Assembly: GCA_020438845.1 (NCBI GenBank)
Contig: JAGQTV010000114.1
Span: 62,001-126,000, forward strand
Source: Mycobacterium sp.
GTDB lineage: Bacteria > Actinomycetota > Actinomycetes > Mycobacteriales > Mycobacteriaceae
Reading direction: 5' to 3'
Length of the DNA: 64,000 nt
Position 1 is the stretch's first letter. Each line of letters opens with the position of its first letter. The notes beneath the pieces are model-generated. The model was not told where the DNA came from, made no database searches, and saw only the letters and a list, made by a program, of their open reading frames with translations. Both the position numbers and the translations under genes were made by a program. Positions 7,847 through 17,521 of this stretch are shown here, in pieces.

Positions 7847-10450
7847 TCAGTTCCAAAATACCGGCCGAGGCCGTCCGTGTGGCTCCTCACCCCGGATGTC
7901 CGCGATTGGGTCCCCGGCTTGCGGCCCGCGAACGTCGGCGCTGATGAGCCGGCGATGCAGGAGCGCCAGTGCGGTGCCGTGACTGGCCAACCTCTCCACC
8001 GTGATCCGCACCGCGCTCATGATGAACACCCAGACGCCGTTGTAGAGCAGCACCACACCCACCGTCGACCAGGGAATTGCCGGAACCAGCCAGCCGAACC
8101 CGCTCATCAGGACCGCCAGAAGCTGAGTGCCGACAATCGCGATCGCCAACGGTGCGGCGGGGAACGGCGGCAGGAAGAACCACCGCCGGGCCCGAGTCAC
8201 CAGGATGAGGAGGTGACCGCCGTTGACCAGTTGCAGGAACATCACCGTCTGCAGGTGGCCGCGCTCGTGTATGCCGAATTCGCCGTACTGCATGGCCCAA
8301 TAGGCGAACAGCAGCATTCCCAGCGACTGGACCACCGCGAAGAAGCCGAGCGCGGCCGAGGTTCCCAGGATCTGCGGCATCCGCCAGCGGATCGGCTTTG
8401 CGCTGACTTCGGTGCGGTCGTAGGCGATGGTCATGATGGGAATGTCGTCGAGTAGCGAGATGACGACGATCATGGCCGCGGTGAGCGGCTGGAAACCCAA
8501 CATGATGCTGGCGATGACGACCAGGAACATCAGGTCGATGGTGAGCGCCACCCGGTAAAGCGTGTAGCTGGTGATCCGCCCGAAGATCCGGCGCGCCTCG
8601 TCGATGGCGTTGTTGATCACCGACAGCCCCGGCGCGGTCAGGATCAAGGCGGCCGCCCCGCGTGCCGCTTCGGTGGCCCCCGAGACGGCGGTGCCACAGT
8701 CGGCCTGCTTCAGGGCAGGAGCGTCATTGACGCCGTCCCCCGTCATCGCGACGAGGTGGCCCTGCTGTTGGAGCGTCTTGACGATCGCGTACTTGTGTTC
8801 GGGGAAAACCCTGGCGAAACCGTCCGCTCGCGCGATGGTGGCCGCGATCGGAGCGGGAACGTGGTCGGGATCCATCCCTTCGGGGAAGACGTCGGCCGCC
8901 GCGATGATGTTGGTGCCCATCCCGAGTCGGCGGGCTGTTTCGACAGCGATAGCGGTGTCGTCGCCGGTGACCATCTTCACCGCCACTCCGTGAGCGACGA
9001 CGGCCTGGATCGTGGCCTTGCTGTCATCGCGGGGCGGGTCGAACATCGGCAGGACACCAAGCACCGTCCAGGTTGCGCCGTTGTCGTCGGAACGTGCGAC
9101 CCCCAGCGCCCGATTTCCCGTGCTAGCCAGTTGTGCAACGATTTTCGTCACACGACTCGCGGTGTCGGAATCGACTTTGGTCAGTTCCACGATCGCCGAC
9201 GGCGCACCCTTGGCGACCTTCACCGTCCTGCCCTGGGGGTCGGTGACGGTGGCCATGGAGCGTTTGCTCACCGGATCGAATGGGGTGTAATCCACAACGG
9301 AATAGCCGGGCGTGCCACCGGGGGCGGCGTTGGTCACCGCCGTGTCGATGGGGTCTCCGTCCTTGGCGTGCGAGGCCAGGGCCGCGGCCAGAATCACCGC
9401 GCCGGCGTCGTTCGCCCCGATGAGAACCGGAGTGCCCAGTTCGAGTGCATTCTTGGTCAGCGTGCCGGTCTTGTCGGTGCACAGGATGTCGACACCGGCC
9501 ATCTCCTCGATGGATTCCAGCCGGGAGACGATCGCCTTCTTCTTCGACAGCGCGAGCGCACCCAGTGCCATGGTCACCGAGAAGACCGCCGGCATGGCCA
9601 CCGGGATGGAAGCCACCAGCAGAACCAGAACGAATTGCAGGATTGCCAGTGCGTCGCGCCAGCGCCATCCACCGGAATTGACCTGGCGCCAGGCTTCGCC
9701 GACGACCAGGACGACCGCGAGTACCACTGCGACCACGATCAGAAAGTTCCCGATCTGGAACATCGCCCGTTGCGCGTGGCTGACCGCGCCGGCACCGGCA
9801 ACGAGCTTCGCCGTCCTGCCGAAGAATGTGGAGCTACCGGTGGCGATGACGACGCCCGTCATTTCGCCTTGCTTGACGGTGCTGCCCGAGTAGGCAGGGT
9901 CACCGCCGTGCTTGGTCACGGGTACCGATTCACCGGTCAGCGCCGACTGGTCTATCGAGGCAAAACCCTCACCCATGAACCGCAGGTCCGCGGGCACGAT
10001 GTTGCCGAGCCGGACCCGGACGATGTCGCCCGGTACCAGGGTGGCTGCGTCGGCGGTCTGCCATGATCCGTCACGCAGCACCATCGCGGTCGGGGCCAAT
10101 CCCGCCTTCAATGCGGCCAGGGCGTTGGCGGCCTTGCTGTCCTGCCAGAAGCCGAGCGCGGCGTTGAACACCAGCAGCGATGCGATGATCGCGAAATCGT
10201 CCCAGTGGCCCAGAATCGCCGAGACTATCGCCGCGGCTTCGATCATGAAGGCGATCGGACCGGTGAGATAGCCGAGCACCTTGCGCCACGGACTAACGTG
10301 CTTCTCCGGCAGGGCATTCGGCCCGTATCTGGCAAGCCTGGCCTTGGCCTCCGATGCCGTCAGGCCAGCGTTCGGCGTGACATCCAGTTGGGCGAGGACA
10401 TCGGCCAACGAGGCCTTCTCCAGGCTGGTCGCCGTCGCTGCAGCTGCCAT
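7847..10450 (-). CDS. Plasma-membrane proton-exporting P-type ATPase (P3A class)
   Basis: The 867-residue protein has all P-type ATPase marks: TGES in the actuator domain, the phosphorylated aspartate in DKTGTLTKN, MVTGDD, and the hinge GDGVNDAPALKQAD, with about ten membrane segments. The N-terminal part (RYGPNALPE, FWQDSKAANALAAL) and overall length match P3A proton pumps rather than metal or K+ pumps, so it probably exports H+ with ATP. ATG at 10450 has GGGAAGG five bases upstream; a GTG at 10471 is the alternative. It starts 39 bp from the divergent PPK2 gene and splits homologs of Rv2134c and Rv2135c. Confidence 0.9.
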   Translation of the reverse strand: MAAAATATSLEKASLADVLAQLDVTPNAGLTASEAKARLARYGPNALPEKHVSPWRKVLGYLTGPIAFMIEAAAIVSAILGHWDDFAIIASLLVFNAALGFWQDSKAANALAALKAGLAPTAMVLRDGSWQTADAATLVPGDIVRVRLGNIVPADLRFMGEGFASIDQSALTGESVPVTKHGGDPAYSGSTVKQGEMTGVVIATGSSTFFGRTAKLVAGAGAVSHAQRAMFQIGNFLIVVAVVLAVVLVVGEAWRQVNSGGWRWRDALAILQFVLVLLVASIPVAMPAVFSVTMALGALALSKKKAIVSRLESIEEMAGVDILCTDKTGTLTKNALELGTPVLIGANDAGAVILAAALASHAKDGDPIDTAVTNAAPGGTPGYSVVDYTPFDPVSKRSMATVTDPQGRTVKVAKGAPSAIVELTKVDSDTASRVTKIVAQLASTGNRALGVARSDDNGATWTVLGVLPMFDPPRDDSKATIQAVVAHGVAVKMVTGDDTAIAVETARRLGMGTNIIAAADVFPEGMDPDHVPAPIAATIARADGFARVFPEHKYAIVKTLQQQGHLVAMTGDGVNDAPALKQADCGTAVSGATEAARGAAALILTAPGLSVINNAIDEARRIFGRITSYTLYRVALTIDLMFLVVIASIMLGFQPLTAAMIVVISLLDDIPIMTIAYDRTEVSAKPIRWRMPQILGTSAALGFFAVVQSLGMLLFAYWAMQYGEFGIHERGHLQTVMFLQLVNGGHLLILVTRARRWFFLPPFPAAPLAIAIVGTQLLAVLMSGFGWLVPAIPWSTVGVVLLYNGVWVFIMSAVRITVERLASHGTALALLHRRLISADVRGPQAGDPIADIRGEEPHGRPRPVFWN

Positions 10451-10477
10451 GTTGGCCTTCCCGCCGAGCACTGGGTC

Positions 10478-10483
10478 TACCGT
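10478..10483 (+). promoter_or_regulatory. -10 box for a leaderless ppk2 transcript
   Basis: TACCGT fits TANNNT and lies at -12 to -7 relative to the ATG at 10490, the spacing expected if transcription starts at the A of ATG. No Shine-Dalgarno sequence is seen. Confidence 0.45.
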
Positions 10484-10489
10484 CAGACT

Positions 10490-11395
10490 ATGACTACCGT
10501 GCCCGCCAACGGAGTGTTGGTCGATTACCCGAAGCTGAGCGGAGCGTGCCGGGTCGAGCCGGGATCAACTGTTGACCTCGAGCGCGACTTCGACCCCGGC
10601 CGGGCCGACCACAACCTCGGCAAGGAGAACGCCGAACTGGCACTCGAAGAAGCCAAGGGCGAGCTTTTCGCATTGCAGGACCGGTTCTACGCCCAATCCG
10701 ATCGGGCCCTGCTGGTGGTTTTGCAGGGCATCGATGCGGCCGGCAAGGACGGAACCATCAAGCACGTCATATCCGGCGTCAACCCCGAGGGGGTGGATGT
10801 CCACAGCTTCAAGGCGCCCAGCACCGCCGAGCGTGCACACGACTACCTCTGGCGCCACCAACTCGTCGTTCCCGCTCTGGGAAGAATCGCCGTGTTCAAC
10901 CGCTCGCACTACGAGAACGTGACCGTCACCCGGGTGCATCCGGAGTTGTTGTGGCCGCACACGGCGGGCGATGTCCCCAAAGACCTCTGGGACCGCCGGT
11001 ACCGCGCGATCAACGACTGGGAACACCATCTGGCCGAAAACGGCACCGTAATCATCAAGTTGTTCCTCAATTTGTCCCGCGACGAACAGACCAAGCGCTT
11101 CCTGGAAAGGGTCGACGACACGGCAAAGAACTGGAAAGTCTCACCTGCCGACATGACCGAACGACAGTTCTGGCCGCAATACCAGAAGGCGTTCTCGGAA
11201 ATGCTGACCCATACCAGCACCAAACATGCCCCCTGGCACGTCATTCCCGCCAACCACAAGTGGTTCTCGCACATCTCCACGTTCGCGATCCTGCTGGAGA
11301 CGATGAAGGCGCTGGACCCCCGCTATCCCGAGCTGGACAGGGCCGGCCAGGCGAATCTGGCCACGATGAGAGCGGATTTGTTGTCCGGCAAGTAA
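10490..11395 (+). CDS. ppk2: PPK2-family polyphosphate kinase / polyphosphate:nucleotide phosphotransferase
   Basis: The 301-residue protein has the PPK2 core: Walker A GIDAAGKDGTIKHV near residues 83-96, then FKAPSTAERAHDYLWR and VFNRSHYENV (Walker B region). PPK2 enzymes move phosphate between polyphosphate and nucleoside mono- or diphosphates in the cytosol. Which nucleotide this one prefers cannot be told. The frame is open upstream, but those codons are antisense to the ATPase gene; ATG at 10490 has a leaderless-type promoter. The gene shares a 39-bp intergenic region with the divergent H+-ATPase. Confidence 0.9.
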   Translation: MTTVPANGVLVDYPKLSGACRVEPGSTVDLERDFDPGRADHNLGKENAELALEEAKGELFALQDRFYAQSDRALLVVLQGIDAAGKDGTIKHVISGVNPEGVDVHSFKAPSTAERAHDYLWRHQLVVPALGRIAVFNRSHYENVTVTRVHPELLWPHTAGDVPKDLWDRRYRAINDWEHHLAENGTVIIKLFLNLSRDEQTKRFLERVDDTAKNWKVSPADMTERQFWPQYQKAFSEMLTHTSTKHAPWHVIPANHKWFSHISTFAILLETMKALDPRYPELDRAGQANLATMRADLLSGK

Positions 11396-11401
11396 CGCCC
11401 A

Positions 11402-12106
11402 TCAGTCCGTCGAGCCGCCGACCACAGCATCTCCCCCGTCAGCATCTCCCCCGTCAGAGGCATCGACTACCGAAGGCGCCGACAGGACGGCGGCCAACTG
11501 GGCCCCGGTGTGGTTGACGTGCAGCACGAACGGTCGGAGTTTCGTGTAGCGGATGACGCTCATCGACGCCGGATCGGCGGTGATGCGCTGGAAGCTGTCC
11601 AGGTGGGCGCCCAGCGCGTCGGCCACCACCGCCTTGATCACGTCGCCGTGCGTGCACGCCACCCACAGGGTGTCACTGCCGTGCTCGGCGCGCAGCCGCC
11701 GGTCGTGTTCGCGTACCGCGGCCACCGCTCGGGCCTGCACCTGAGCCAGCCCCTCACCCTCCGGGAACACCGCGGCGCTGGGCTGCTGCTGGACCACCGA
11801 CCAGAGCGGCTCGCGCAACAATTCGGTCAGAGGACGGCCGGTCCACTGGCCGTAATCGACCTCCGAGAGGCGCTCGTCGACCACCGGCTCCAGCCCGAGA
11901 GCGGCGGCCAGCGGCTCCACGGTCAGCCGGCAGCGCAGCAACGGGGATCGCACCAGCGCCTTGACCGGCAGTCCCTGTAGACGTTCGACGAGCGCGGCCG
12001 CCTGGGCGTGGCCCTTCTCGTCGAGTTCGACCCCCTCCGACCGCCCGGCCAGCGTGTGAGCGGTGTTGGAGGTCGAGCGGCCGTGGCGCAGCAGGATGAC
12101 GGTCAT
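11402..12106 (-). CDS. Histidine phosphatase (phosphoglycerate mutase-like), Rv2135c homolog
   Basis: The N-terminal LLRHGRSTSN holds the RHG phosphohistidine motif. The second-half ACTHGDVIKAV supplies the other active-site histidine, and LSEVDYGQWTG is typical of the branch. The 234-residue length is near that of Rv2135c, described as an acid phosphatase rather than a true mutase. The C-terminal tail is Gly/Asp-rich (DGGDADGGDAVVGG). It lies 6 bp after the small monooxygenase-fold gene in an operon that begins with uppP. Confidence 0.88.
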   Translation of the reverse strand: MTVILLRHGRSTSNTAHTLAGRSEGVELDEKGHAQAAALVERLQGLPVKALVRSPLLRCRLTVEPLAAALGLEPVVDERLSEVDYGQWTGRPLTELLREPLWSVVQQQPSAAVFPEGEGLAQVQARAVAAVREHDRRLRAEHGSDTLWVACTHGDVIKAVVADALGAHLDSFQRITADPASMSVIRYTKLRPFVLHVNHTGAQLAAVLSAPSVVDASDGGDADGGDAVVGGSTD

Positions 12107-12112
12107 GGGCCG

Positions 12113-12415
12113 CTACTCATCGAAGAGTCGCCAGTGCTCCACCGTGGGCGTGCCGGCGAAGTGCGGACCGAGCAATGCTCGCCACTGGGTGAACAGATCG
12201 GAATTCCGGAAGCCCTCCATGTGGTCCTCGACCGTGTCCCAGCCGATGGCGACGAGATAGGTTCCCGGGCGTTCGACGCCGCGATGCAGGTGAATCACCC
12301 GAAACCCGGGCGCTCGCGCCACCACGTCCTTTGCTTGCGCGAATGCTTCCTCGAACCCCTCTTCGTGGCCGGGGAGGATGTCCATGTAGGCGACTTCCAT
12401 GATCATGCCTGCCAT
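12113..12415 (-). CDS. Small antibiotic-biosynthesis-monooxygenase (ABM) fold protein
   Basis: ATG at 12415 gives about 100 residues (MAGMIMEVAYMDI). The pattern (short beta strand, PGHEEGFEEAFAQA helix, RVIHLHRGVERPGTYLVAIGWDTVEDH) resembles the dimeric alpha/beta ABM fold. These small proteins include quinol monooxygenases and many of unknown function. The longer upstream frame overlaps uppP and is rejected. It sits between uppP and the histidine phosphatase on the same strand. Confidence 0.72.
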   Translation of the reverse strand: MAGMIMEVAYMDILPGHEEGFEEAFAQAKDVVARAPGFRVIHLHRGVERPGTYLVAIGWDTVEDHMEGFRNSDLFTQWRALLGPHFAGTPTVEHWRLFDE

Positions 12416-12444
12416 GGTTACACGTCCCGCCCCACCTGCGCGGT

Positions 12445-13290
12445 TCAGGTCGGCGACACCACTCCTGCCACCAGCAGCCCCATCACGGTCAGCGACAGCG
12501 CCACGCGATATCCGACGAACCAGTACATCGCGTGGTGGGTCAGGAAGCGCAGCAGCCAGGAGATCGCCAGGTAACCGATGACGAACGTGATCAGCACCGA
12601 CACCGCCAGCTGGGCACCGGTGGCACTCATACCCTCTTTCACCGGGTGGAATGCGTCCGGCAGCGAGAACAACCCGGAGGCGAACACCGCCGGGATGGCC
12701 AGCAGAAAGCCGAATCGGGCGGCCAGCGGTCGGTCCAGGCCGAGGAACAACCCGGCGCTGATCGTCGATCCCGACCGGGACACCCCTGGCACCAGCGCCA
12801 GGCACTGCGCCACACCGATGAGCAGACCGTCGCTGGCGCGCAGTTGCTCGACGTGACGGTTCTGCTTACCGACGTACTCCGCTGCAGCGATCACGGCGGA
12901 GAACACCAACATCGCAGTGGCGATCACCCAGAGATTGCGCACCTCCGAACGGATCGCGTCCTTGAATACCAGGCCCAGTACACCGATCGGGATACTGCCG
13001 ATGATCACATACCAACCCAACCGGTAATCGGTTGCGTATCGGGGGTCAGTGCGGTGGGCCTTCACGAAAATCCCGTTGAACCAGGCCTTGAGGATGCGCA
13101 CGATGTCGCCGGCGAAGTAGACCAGAACGGCGGCCTCGGTGCCGAGTTGGGAGACCGCGGTGAACGACGCTCCAGCGTCGCCGGCGAAGAACAGCCGCGA
13201 CACGATCGCCAGGTGGCCCGATGAGGAGATCGGCAGGAACTCGGTCAGCCCTTGGACTACGGACAGCACCAAAACCTGCAGCCACGACAT
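12445..13290 (-). CDS. uppP: Undecaprenyl-diphosphatase UppP (BacA)
   Basis: UppP recycles the lipid carrier by cutting undecaprenyl (in mycobacteria decaprenyl) diphosphate to the monophosphate at the membrane. It feeds the peptidoglycan pathway encoded later in the window. The two signatures are present: [14 protein letters not shown] near the N-terminus and [19 protein letters not shown] in the second half, with multiple membrane helices. ATG at 13290 (MSWLQV) matches the M. tuberculosis Rv2136c start; codons up to 13305 are also open. It gives 281 residues. Confidence 0.95.
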   Translation of the reverse strand: MSWLQVLVLSVVQGLTEFLPISSSGHLAIVSRLFFAGDAGASFTAVSQLGTEAAVLVYFAGDIVRILKAWFNGIFVKAHRTDPRYATDYRLGWYVIIGSIPIGVLGLVFKDAIRSEVRNLWVIATAMLVFSAVIAAAEYVGKQNRHVEQLRASDGLLIGVAQCLALVPGVSRSGSTISAGLFLGLDRPLAARFGFLLAIPAVFASGLFSLPDAFHPVKEGMSATGAQLAVSVLITFVIGYLAISWLLRFLTHHAMYWFVGYRVALSLTVMGLLVAGVVSPT

Positions 13291-13385
13291 CGGCATCACA
13301 TCCACGCCGCTGACCGTACTGGGTCAAGCTGGGTATCAGCGCACAGGGATGTCAGTGCGCACGGCGACGGCTGCGACCGGGGATA

Positions 13386-13691
13386 TCAGCGAACGGGTAC
13401 GGCGTCGGCGATGGCATCGCGTACCGCTGCGGCCAGGCTGCGCTCGTCGTCGATGTCCAGATCGGTCAGGTTGCGGATCGCTACGGCGACAACGTCTTCG
13501 GGCAACGGAACCGGCCTGGCCAGCCTGGCCCGGTAGATCTCCACCTCCAGCCTTCCGCGGTGCAGGTGAAAGGCGAAGGTGCGGCCGTCGCCGAGGTGAC
13601 CGAAACCGTTGGCGAACACCCCGGTCGTGATGTCCTCGACGACGAACTCCGCCCTGTGGGTCTCAGGGGCTGTGGCCAGCGTCATATCCAC
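13386..13691 (-). CDS. Conserved hypothetical protein (Rv2137c homolog)
   Basis: This 101-residue soluble protein (GTG at 13691, or ATG at 13685) is named from its position between uppP and the divergent lppL, as in M. tuberculosis. It has no signal peptide or membrane helix. Segments such as GRTFAFHLHRGRLEVEIYRA are conserved-looking beta strands. The function is unknown. The 95-bp gap to uppP suggests cotranscription. Confidence 0.7.
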   Translation of the reverse strand: MDMTLATAPETHRAEFVVEDITTGVFANGFGHLGDGRTFAFHLHRGRLEVEIYRARLARPVPLPEDVVAVAIRNLTDLDIDDERSLAAAVRDAIADAVPVR

Positions 13692-13834
13692 ACCATAACG
13701 CGGGTTACGCGCTCGTTAAGGAAAAATGACCAGAGTTTGTCGCGCGGATGCCCAGATTCCCGCCTTTAGTACGTTGAACCGGGCGAAATCGCCGTGTCGA
13801 TCATGCGAACACCAACGCGCGGAGGGGCTATCCG

Positions 13835-14911
13835 GTGTCTAACCAGCCAGGGTCAAAGCACCCAGAACGCACCGGCGCGCGGACAACGGCGGTGAGGCTG
13901 GTAGGCGGGTTGCTGGCGTCGGCCGCGGTCCTCGGCGGTTGCTCGTCGAATCCCATCGACGTGCCACCACCCACCATCGAGCCGGCCCGGCCGGCGGTCT
14001 CGCCTCCGGTGACCGCAATACCCGCCGGCCAGGTTCTACCGCTCGCAGCCAAACCCCTGGCAGCCGTGTTCGACAGCGCCACGAAGTCATTGGTGGTCCC
14101 GACCCCGGGATCGGACGCCCGCGGGCCCGCCAGCCTGGCGCTTTTCCGGCCGGACGGTTCACCACGAATCGTGCCCCTGCCCGCCGCAGTCACCGCGATC
14201 ACGGGCGACCGGCACGGGACGGTCTACCTGTCCACTCGGGGCGGTGTGATCACCGTCGACCTCGCCACCGGCACGGCAACCCGCCGCCAAGTAACCGGGC
14301 AATCCGATACCGACTTCACCGCCATCGCACGCCGCGAGGACGGCAGACTGGTACTCGGCAGCTCAGGTGGGGATGCCTACACCCTGGACGCCACACCGGC
14401 CAGGGACCTGACGGTGTCGCACACCGCGTCGATTTTCGCCCATGTCGACGCAATCGTCACCGTGGGCGAAATCGCCGTCGTTCTCGACCGCGCCCAGACC
14501 TCGGTGACGGCACTGGACCCCCAAGGCGCGCCCCAACAGGCGCTTCGGGCCGGACTCGGCGCGACCAACATCGCAGCCGACGCAGTCGGGCGGGTGCTGG
14601 TGACCGATACCCGCGGCGGCCAGCTCCTGGTCTTCAGCGTCGACCCCCTCGTCGAACGTGAGGCCTATCCGGTGCCCGAGTCTCCCTACGGGGTGGCCGG
14701 ATCGCCCGGGCTGGTCTGGGTCTCCCAGACCGCGGCGAACACCGTTGTTGGCTACGATCTGGCTACCGGCATTCCCGTAGAAAAGGTGCGCTATCCGACC
14801 GTGCAGCAACCGGACACGTTGGCCTTCGACGACGACTCCGGCACCCTGTACGTGGTGTCCGGGTCGGGCGGGGGCGTGCAGGTGATCCCGAACGCGGCCG
14901 GCGCCCGGTGA
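13835..14911 (+). CDS. lppL: Lipoprotein LppL, beta-propeller-like
   Basis: GTG at 13835 has GGAGGG eight bases upstream (13821-13826). The signal peptide ends with the lipobox VLGGC, predicting a membrane-anchored, surface-exposed lipoprotein. The mature part has repeated short blades ([47 protein letters not shown]) that look like a YVTN/NHL-type beta-propeller. It is the syntenic homolog of Rv2138. Its stop overlaps the next start as GTGA, and the following two genes lead to pyrD. Confidence 0.88.
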   Translation: MSNQPGSKHPERTGARTTAVRLVGGLLASAAVLGGCSSNPIDVPPPTIEPARPAVSPPVTAIPAGQVLPLAAKPLAAVFDSATKSLVVPTPGSDARGPASLALFRPDGSPRIVPLPAAVTAITGDRHGTVYLSTRGGVITVDLATGTATRRQVTGQSDTDFTAIARREDGRLVLGSSGGDAYTLDATPARDLTVSHTASIFAHVDAIVTVGEIAVVLDRAQTSVTALDPQGAPQQALRAGLGATNIAADAVGRVLVTDTRGGQLLVFSVDPLVEREAYPVPESPYGVAGSPGLVWVSQTAANTVVGYDLATGIPVEKVRYPTVQQPDTLAFDDDSGTLYVVSGSGGGVQVIPNAAGAR

Positions 14912-15171
14912 GTCAGCGCAGCCGCATCCCGGCCTCCTGGGAAGCCGAACTCTCCAAGGATGTCTCCGGGGATTACGAGTGGATTCCGCTGCGACTGCCC
15001 CCCGATGTCACTCGGATCACCGCCTCGACGCGACTGGCCATCGAAGCCGAGTACCGCGGCTGGGAACTGAGCAGGGTCCGGCTCTACACCGACGGAAGTC
15101 GACGGGTTCTGTTGCGCCGCAAGAAGTCCCGTGTTCAGAACCCGCAACCGACCGACCAGCCGGGCCCGTGA
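14908..15171 (+). CDS. Small DUF5703-family protein
   Basis: The 87-residue basic protein (GTG at 14908) overlaps lppL by GTGA at its start and pyrD by GTGA at its end, so three genes form a tight translational relay. Segments [16 protein letters not shown] and [18 protein letters not shown] fit the small actinobacterial DUF5703 family. The function is unknown. There is no signal peptide. Confidence 0.78.
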   Translation: MSQRSRIPASWEAELSKDVSGDYEWIPLRLPPDVTRITASTRLAIEAEYRGWELSRVRLYTDGSRRVLLRRKKSRVQNPQPTDQPGP

Positions 15172-16235
15172 TCTACGACGCCGTACGCCGCGCCCTGTTC
15201 CAGGCGCCACCAGAACGCATCCACACGCTGGTGTTCGGCGCGCTGCGCGGAGCCACCGCGACCGAGGTGGCCCGCCGGCAGCTTCGCAGGGTTCTCGCCC
15301 CGCACGACCCGGTGCTGTCCAGCACCGTGTTCGGTGTGCACTTCCCCGCCCCGCTGGGTTTGGCCGCGGGCTTCGACAAGGACGGCCTGGGCCTGCACAC
15401 CTGGGGGGCTTTGGGCTTCGGCTACGCCGAGGTCGGGACCGTCACCGCCGTCCCGCAGCCGGGAAACCCCGAGCCCAGACTCTTCCGGCTGCCGGCCGAC
15501 CGGGCACTGCTGAACCGGATGGGCTTCAACAACCATGGTGCCGGAGCGCTGGCCACCCGACTTGCCCGGCACAACCCGGATGTGCCGATCGGGGTGAACA
15601 TCGGCAAGTCCAAGGTCACCCCACCCGAGCGAGCCGCCGAGGACTACGCGTCCAGCGCCCGCCTGCTCGGCCCACTGGCCGCTTACCTCGTCGTCAACGT
15701 CAGCTCACCCAACACGCCGGGCCTACGTGACCTACAGGCCGTCGAGTCGTTGCGGCCTATCTTGTCCGCAGTGCGCGCCGAGACGACGACACCGGTCCTG
15801 GTCAAGATCGCCCCGGATCTGTCCGACGAGGATGTCGACGCCGTCGCCGACCTCGCGGTCGAGACCGGGCTAGCCGGGATCGTGGCGACCAACACCACGG
15901 TGTCACGGGCCGGCCTGCACACACCGCACGTCGACGACCTGGGGCCCGGTGGCGTCTCCGGTCCGCCCGTCGCACGACGGTCCCTCGAGGTGCTGCGCCG
16001 ACTGCACGAACGGGTGGGTAGCCGACTGGTGCTGATCAGCGTGGGCGGTATCGAGACGGCCGACGACGCCTGGGAGCGGATTGCGGCCGGGGCGTCGCTG
16101 CTGCAGGGCTACACCGGCTTCATCTACGGCGGCGGCATGTGGGCCAAGCACATTCACGACGGCCTCGCCGCGCGCCTGCACGCCGGCGGGTTCACCTGCC
16201 TGGCCGACGCGGTCGGCTCGGGCGCCCGGGACTGA
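15168..16235 (+). CDS. pyrD: Dihydroorotate dehydrogenase (quinone), class 2
   Basis: PyrD oxidises dihydroorotate to orotate and passes electrons to the quinone pool, the fourth step of pyrimidine synthesis. Family motifs are [49 protein letters not shown] (the class 2 catalytic serine is in this segment), [12 protein letters not shown] and [16 protein letters not shown]. The N-terminal extension [17 protein letters not shown] is the membrane-binding helix of class 2 enzymes. GTG at 15168 overlaps the preceding stop and gives 355 residues; the longer open frame upstream is an artefact. Confidence 0.96.
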   Translation: MIYDAVRRALFQAPPERIHTLVFGALRGATATEVARRQLRRVLAPHDPVLSSTVFGVHFPAPLGLAAGFDKDGLGLHTWGALGFGYAEVGTVTAVPQPGNPEPRLFRLPADRALLNRMGFNNHGAGALATRLARHNPDVPIGVNIGKSKVTPPERAAEDYASSARLLGPLAAYLVVNVSSPNTPGLRDLQAVESLRPILSAVRAETTTPVLVKIAPDLSDEDVDAVADLAVETGLAGIVATNTTVSRAGLHTPHVDDLGPGGVSGPPVARRSLEVLRRLHERVGSRLVLISVGGIETADDAWERIAAGASLLQGYTGFIYGGGMWAKHIHDGLAARLHAGGFTCLADAVGSGARD

Positions 16236-16238
16236 AGG

Positions 16239-17489
16239 TCACTCCGGACCGGAATCGCGACCCTCGCGTTGTCGGGCCTTGTGCCGGTACATGCGGGCGT
16301 CGGCAAGGTGCAATAACTCCTCGAGGTCGGCTATGGGACCCCACGTCGAACCCACCGAGGCAGTCAGGCTCACCGGAACTCCACCGCCGTCGTAGTTGCC
16401 GCTTAACGCCCTGCGCAGCAGGTCGGCCAGTTCCGTGACATGCGACTCGGAATCGGCCACCCTCGCCAATATGACGAACTCGTCGCCGCCGAGTCGGTAG
16501 ACCGAGTCCGGCGCACCCACGACCTGTGTGAGGCACTCGGCGACCTGAACGAGGACGGCATCGCCGACGGCGTGCCCGCGCTCGTCGTTGATCTTTTTGA
16601 ACCCGTCGAGGTCGAGAAACACGATCCCGACCGACGCCGAAGGATCCACATCACGTTGTCTTCCGATGGAATCGACCAATGCCTGCCGGTTGAGCAATCC
16701 GGTCAACGGGTCAGTCACGGCCAGCCTGGCCAGTTCGGCTTCGGCCTGCTTTCGCGCCGTGATGTCCTGGAACTGACCGATCAGGATGTCCCGGGAGTCG
16801 TGGCCAGCCGGCACCATCACCGCGTTGCGCTGCACCCAGATCGCCGTCCCATCGCGGCGGACAACCCGGAGTTCGGTTGCGACATGCGAGTTCGGATCGT
16901 TCTTCAGAGCCGCCAAATCCGCCTCGGCGACCTCAATATCCTCGGGGCTGACGAACTCGCGGAAGTTGGTGCTGAGCGCCTCCTCGACGGTGCACCCGAA
17001 CATCGAGCAGAAAGCGGGGTTGACGTACAACCCCTGCAGGGACGTGTCGGCGATCGCCTGGCCGATGGGCGCATTCTCGACACAGGTCCGGAACATCCGC
17101 GCCTCGTCTTCGCAGGCCTGCTCGTGGGCAACGTGCGACGTCAACTCGGTGGCCTGCAGGTAGAAACCGGTGACCGCACCGCTGACAATGTCGGGAACGT
17201 AAGCCGTCTGGAAGCGGCGGGCCATGCCGTGCCGGTCGGTGAGCTCGCACTCGGCCAAGCGCTGCTCACCAGCAAGAACGGCGTCGAGGTCAGCCGGGTT
17301 GAGCCGACGAAGATTCTTGTCGAACACCTCGGCGAACGACCGGCCGCGGATCTCGGCGGGGGTCATCCCGACGAACTCGGCGAAGGCGACATTTGCGACC
17401 ACGTTGAGCAGGTCGCGATCCCATTGACAGACCATCGCCGGAAGGCTGTCTAAGAGCCGCCGCAAGCTCTCGTCTGTCACGGGCATCAC
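16239..17489 (-). CDS. PAS-PAS-GGDEF protein, probable diguanylate cyclase
   Basis: The 416-residue protein has PAS domains at about 5-125 and 135-255 and a GGDEF domain from about 258. The active-site loop is intact (RLGGDEFVIL), with LDLDGFKKIND upstream for metal and GTP binding. The inhibitory I-site is not canonical: GAPD occupies the place of RxxD. There is no membrane segment, so it should act in the cytosol. It ends 3 bp from the convergent pyrD stop and is an insertion relative to M. tuberculosis. With the PAS-EAL protein at 3-5 kb it gives this region one enzyme for making and one for breaking c-di-GMP. Confidence 0.88.
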   Translation of the reverse strand: MMPVTDESLRRLLDSLPAMVCQWDRDLLNVVANVAFAEFVGMTPAEIRGRSFAEVFDKNLRRLNPADLDAVLAGEQRLAECELTDRHGMARRFQTAYVPDIVSGAVTGFYLQATELTSHVAHEQACEDEARMFRTCVENAPIGQAIADTSLQGLYVNPAFCSMFGCTVEEALSTNFREFVSPEDIEVAEADLAALKNDPNSHVATELRVVRRDGTAIWVQRNAVMVPAGHDSRDILIGQFQDITARKQAEAELARLAVTDPLTGLLNRQALVDSIGRQRDVDPSASVGIVFLDLDGFKKINDERGHAVGDAVLVQVAECLTQVVGAPDSVYRLGGDEFVILARVADSESHVTELADLLRRALSGNYDGGGVPVSLTASVGSTWGPIADLEELLHLADARMYRHKARQREGRDSGPE

Positions 17490-17521
17490 AGTATCGAGCG
17501 CCGGCTGACCCGGCCGGGCGG

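Noticed and set aside
10205..10489. Upstream extension of ppk2
   Set aside because: The codons are antisense to the H+-ATPase start region, and ATG at 10490 has a well-placed leaderless promoter box.
12416..12805. Upstream extension of the ABM-fold gene
   Set aside because: It overlaps uppP on the same strand in another frame and would add 130 residues with no family match.
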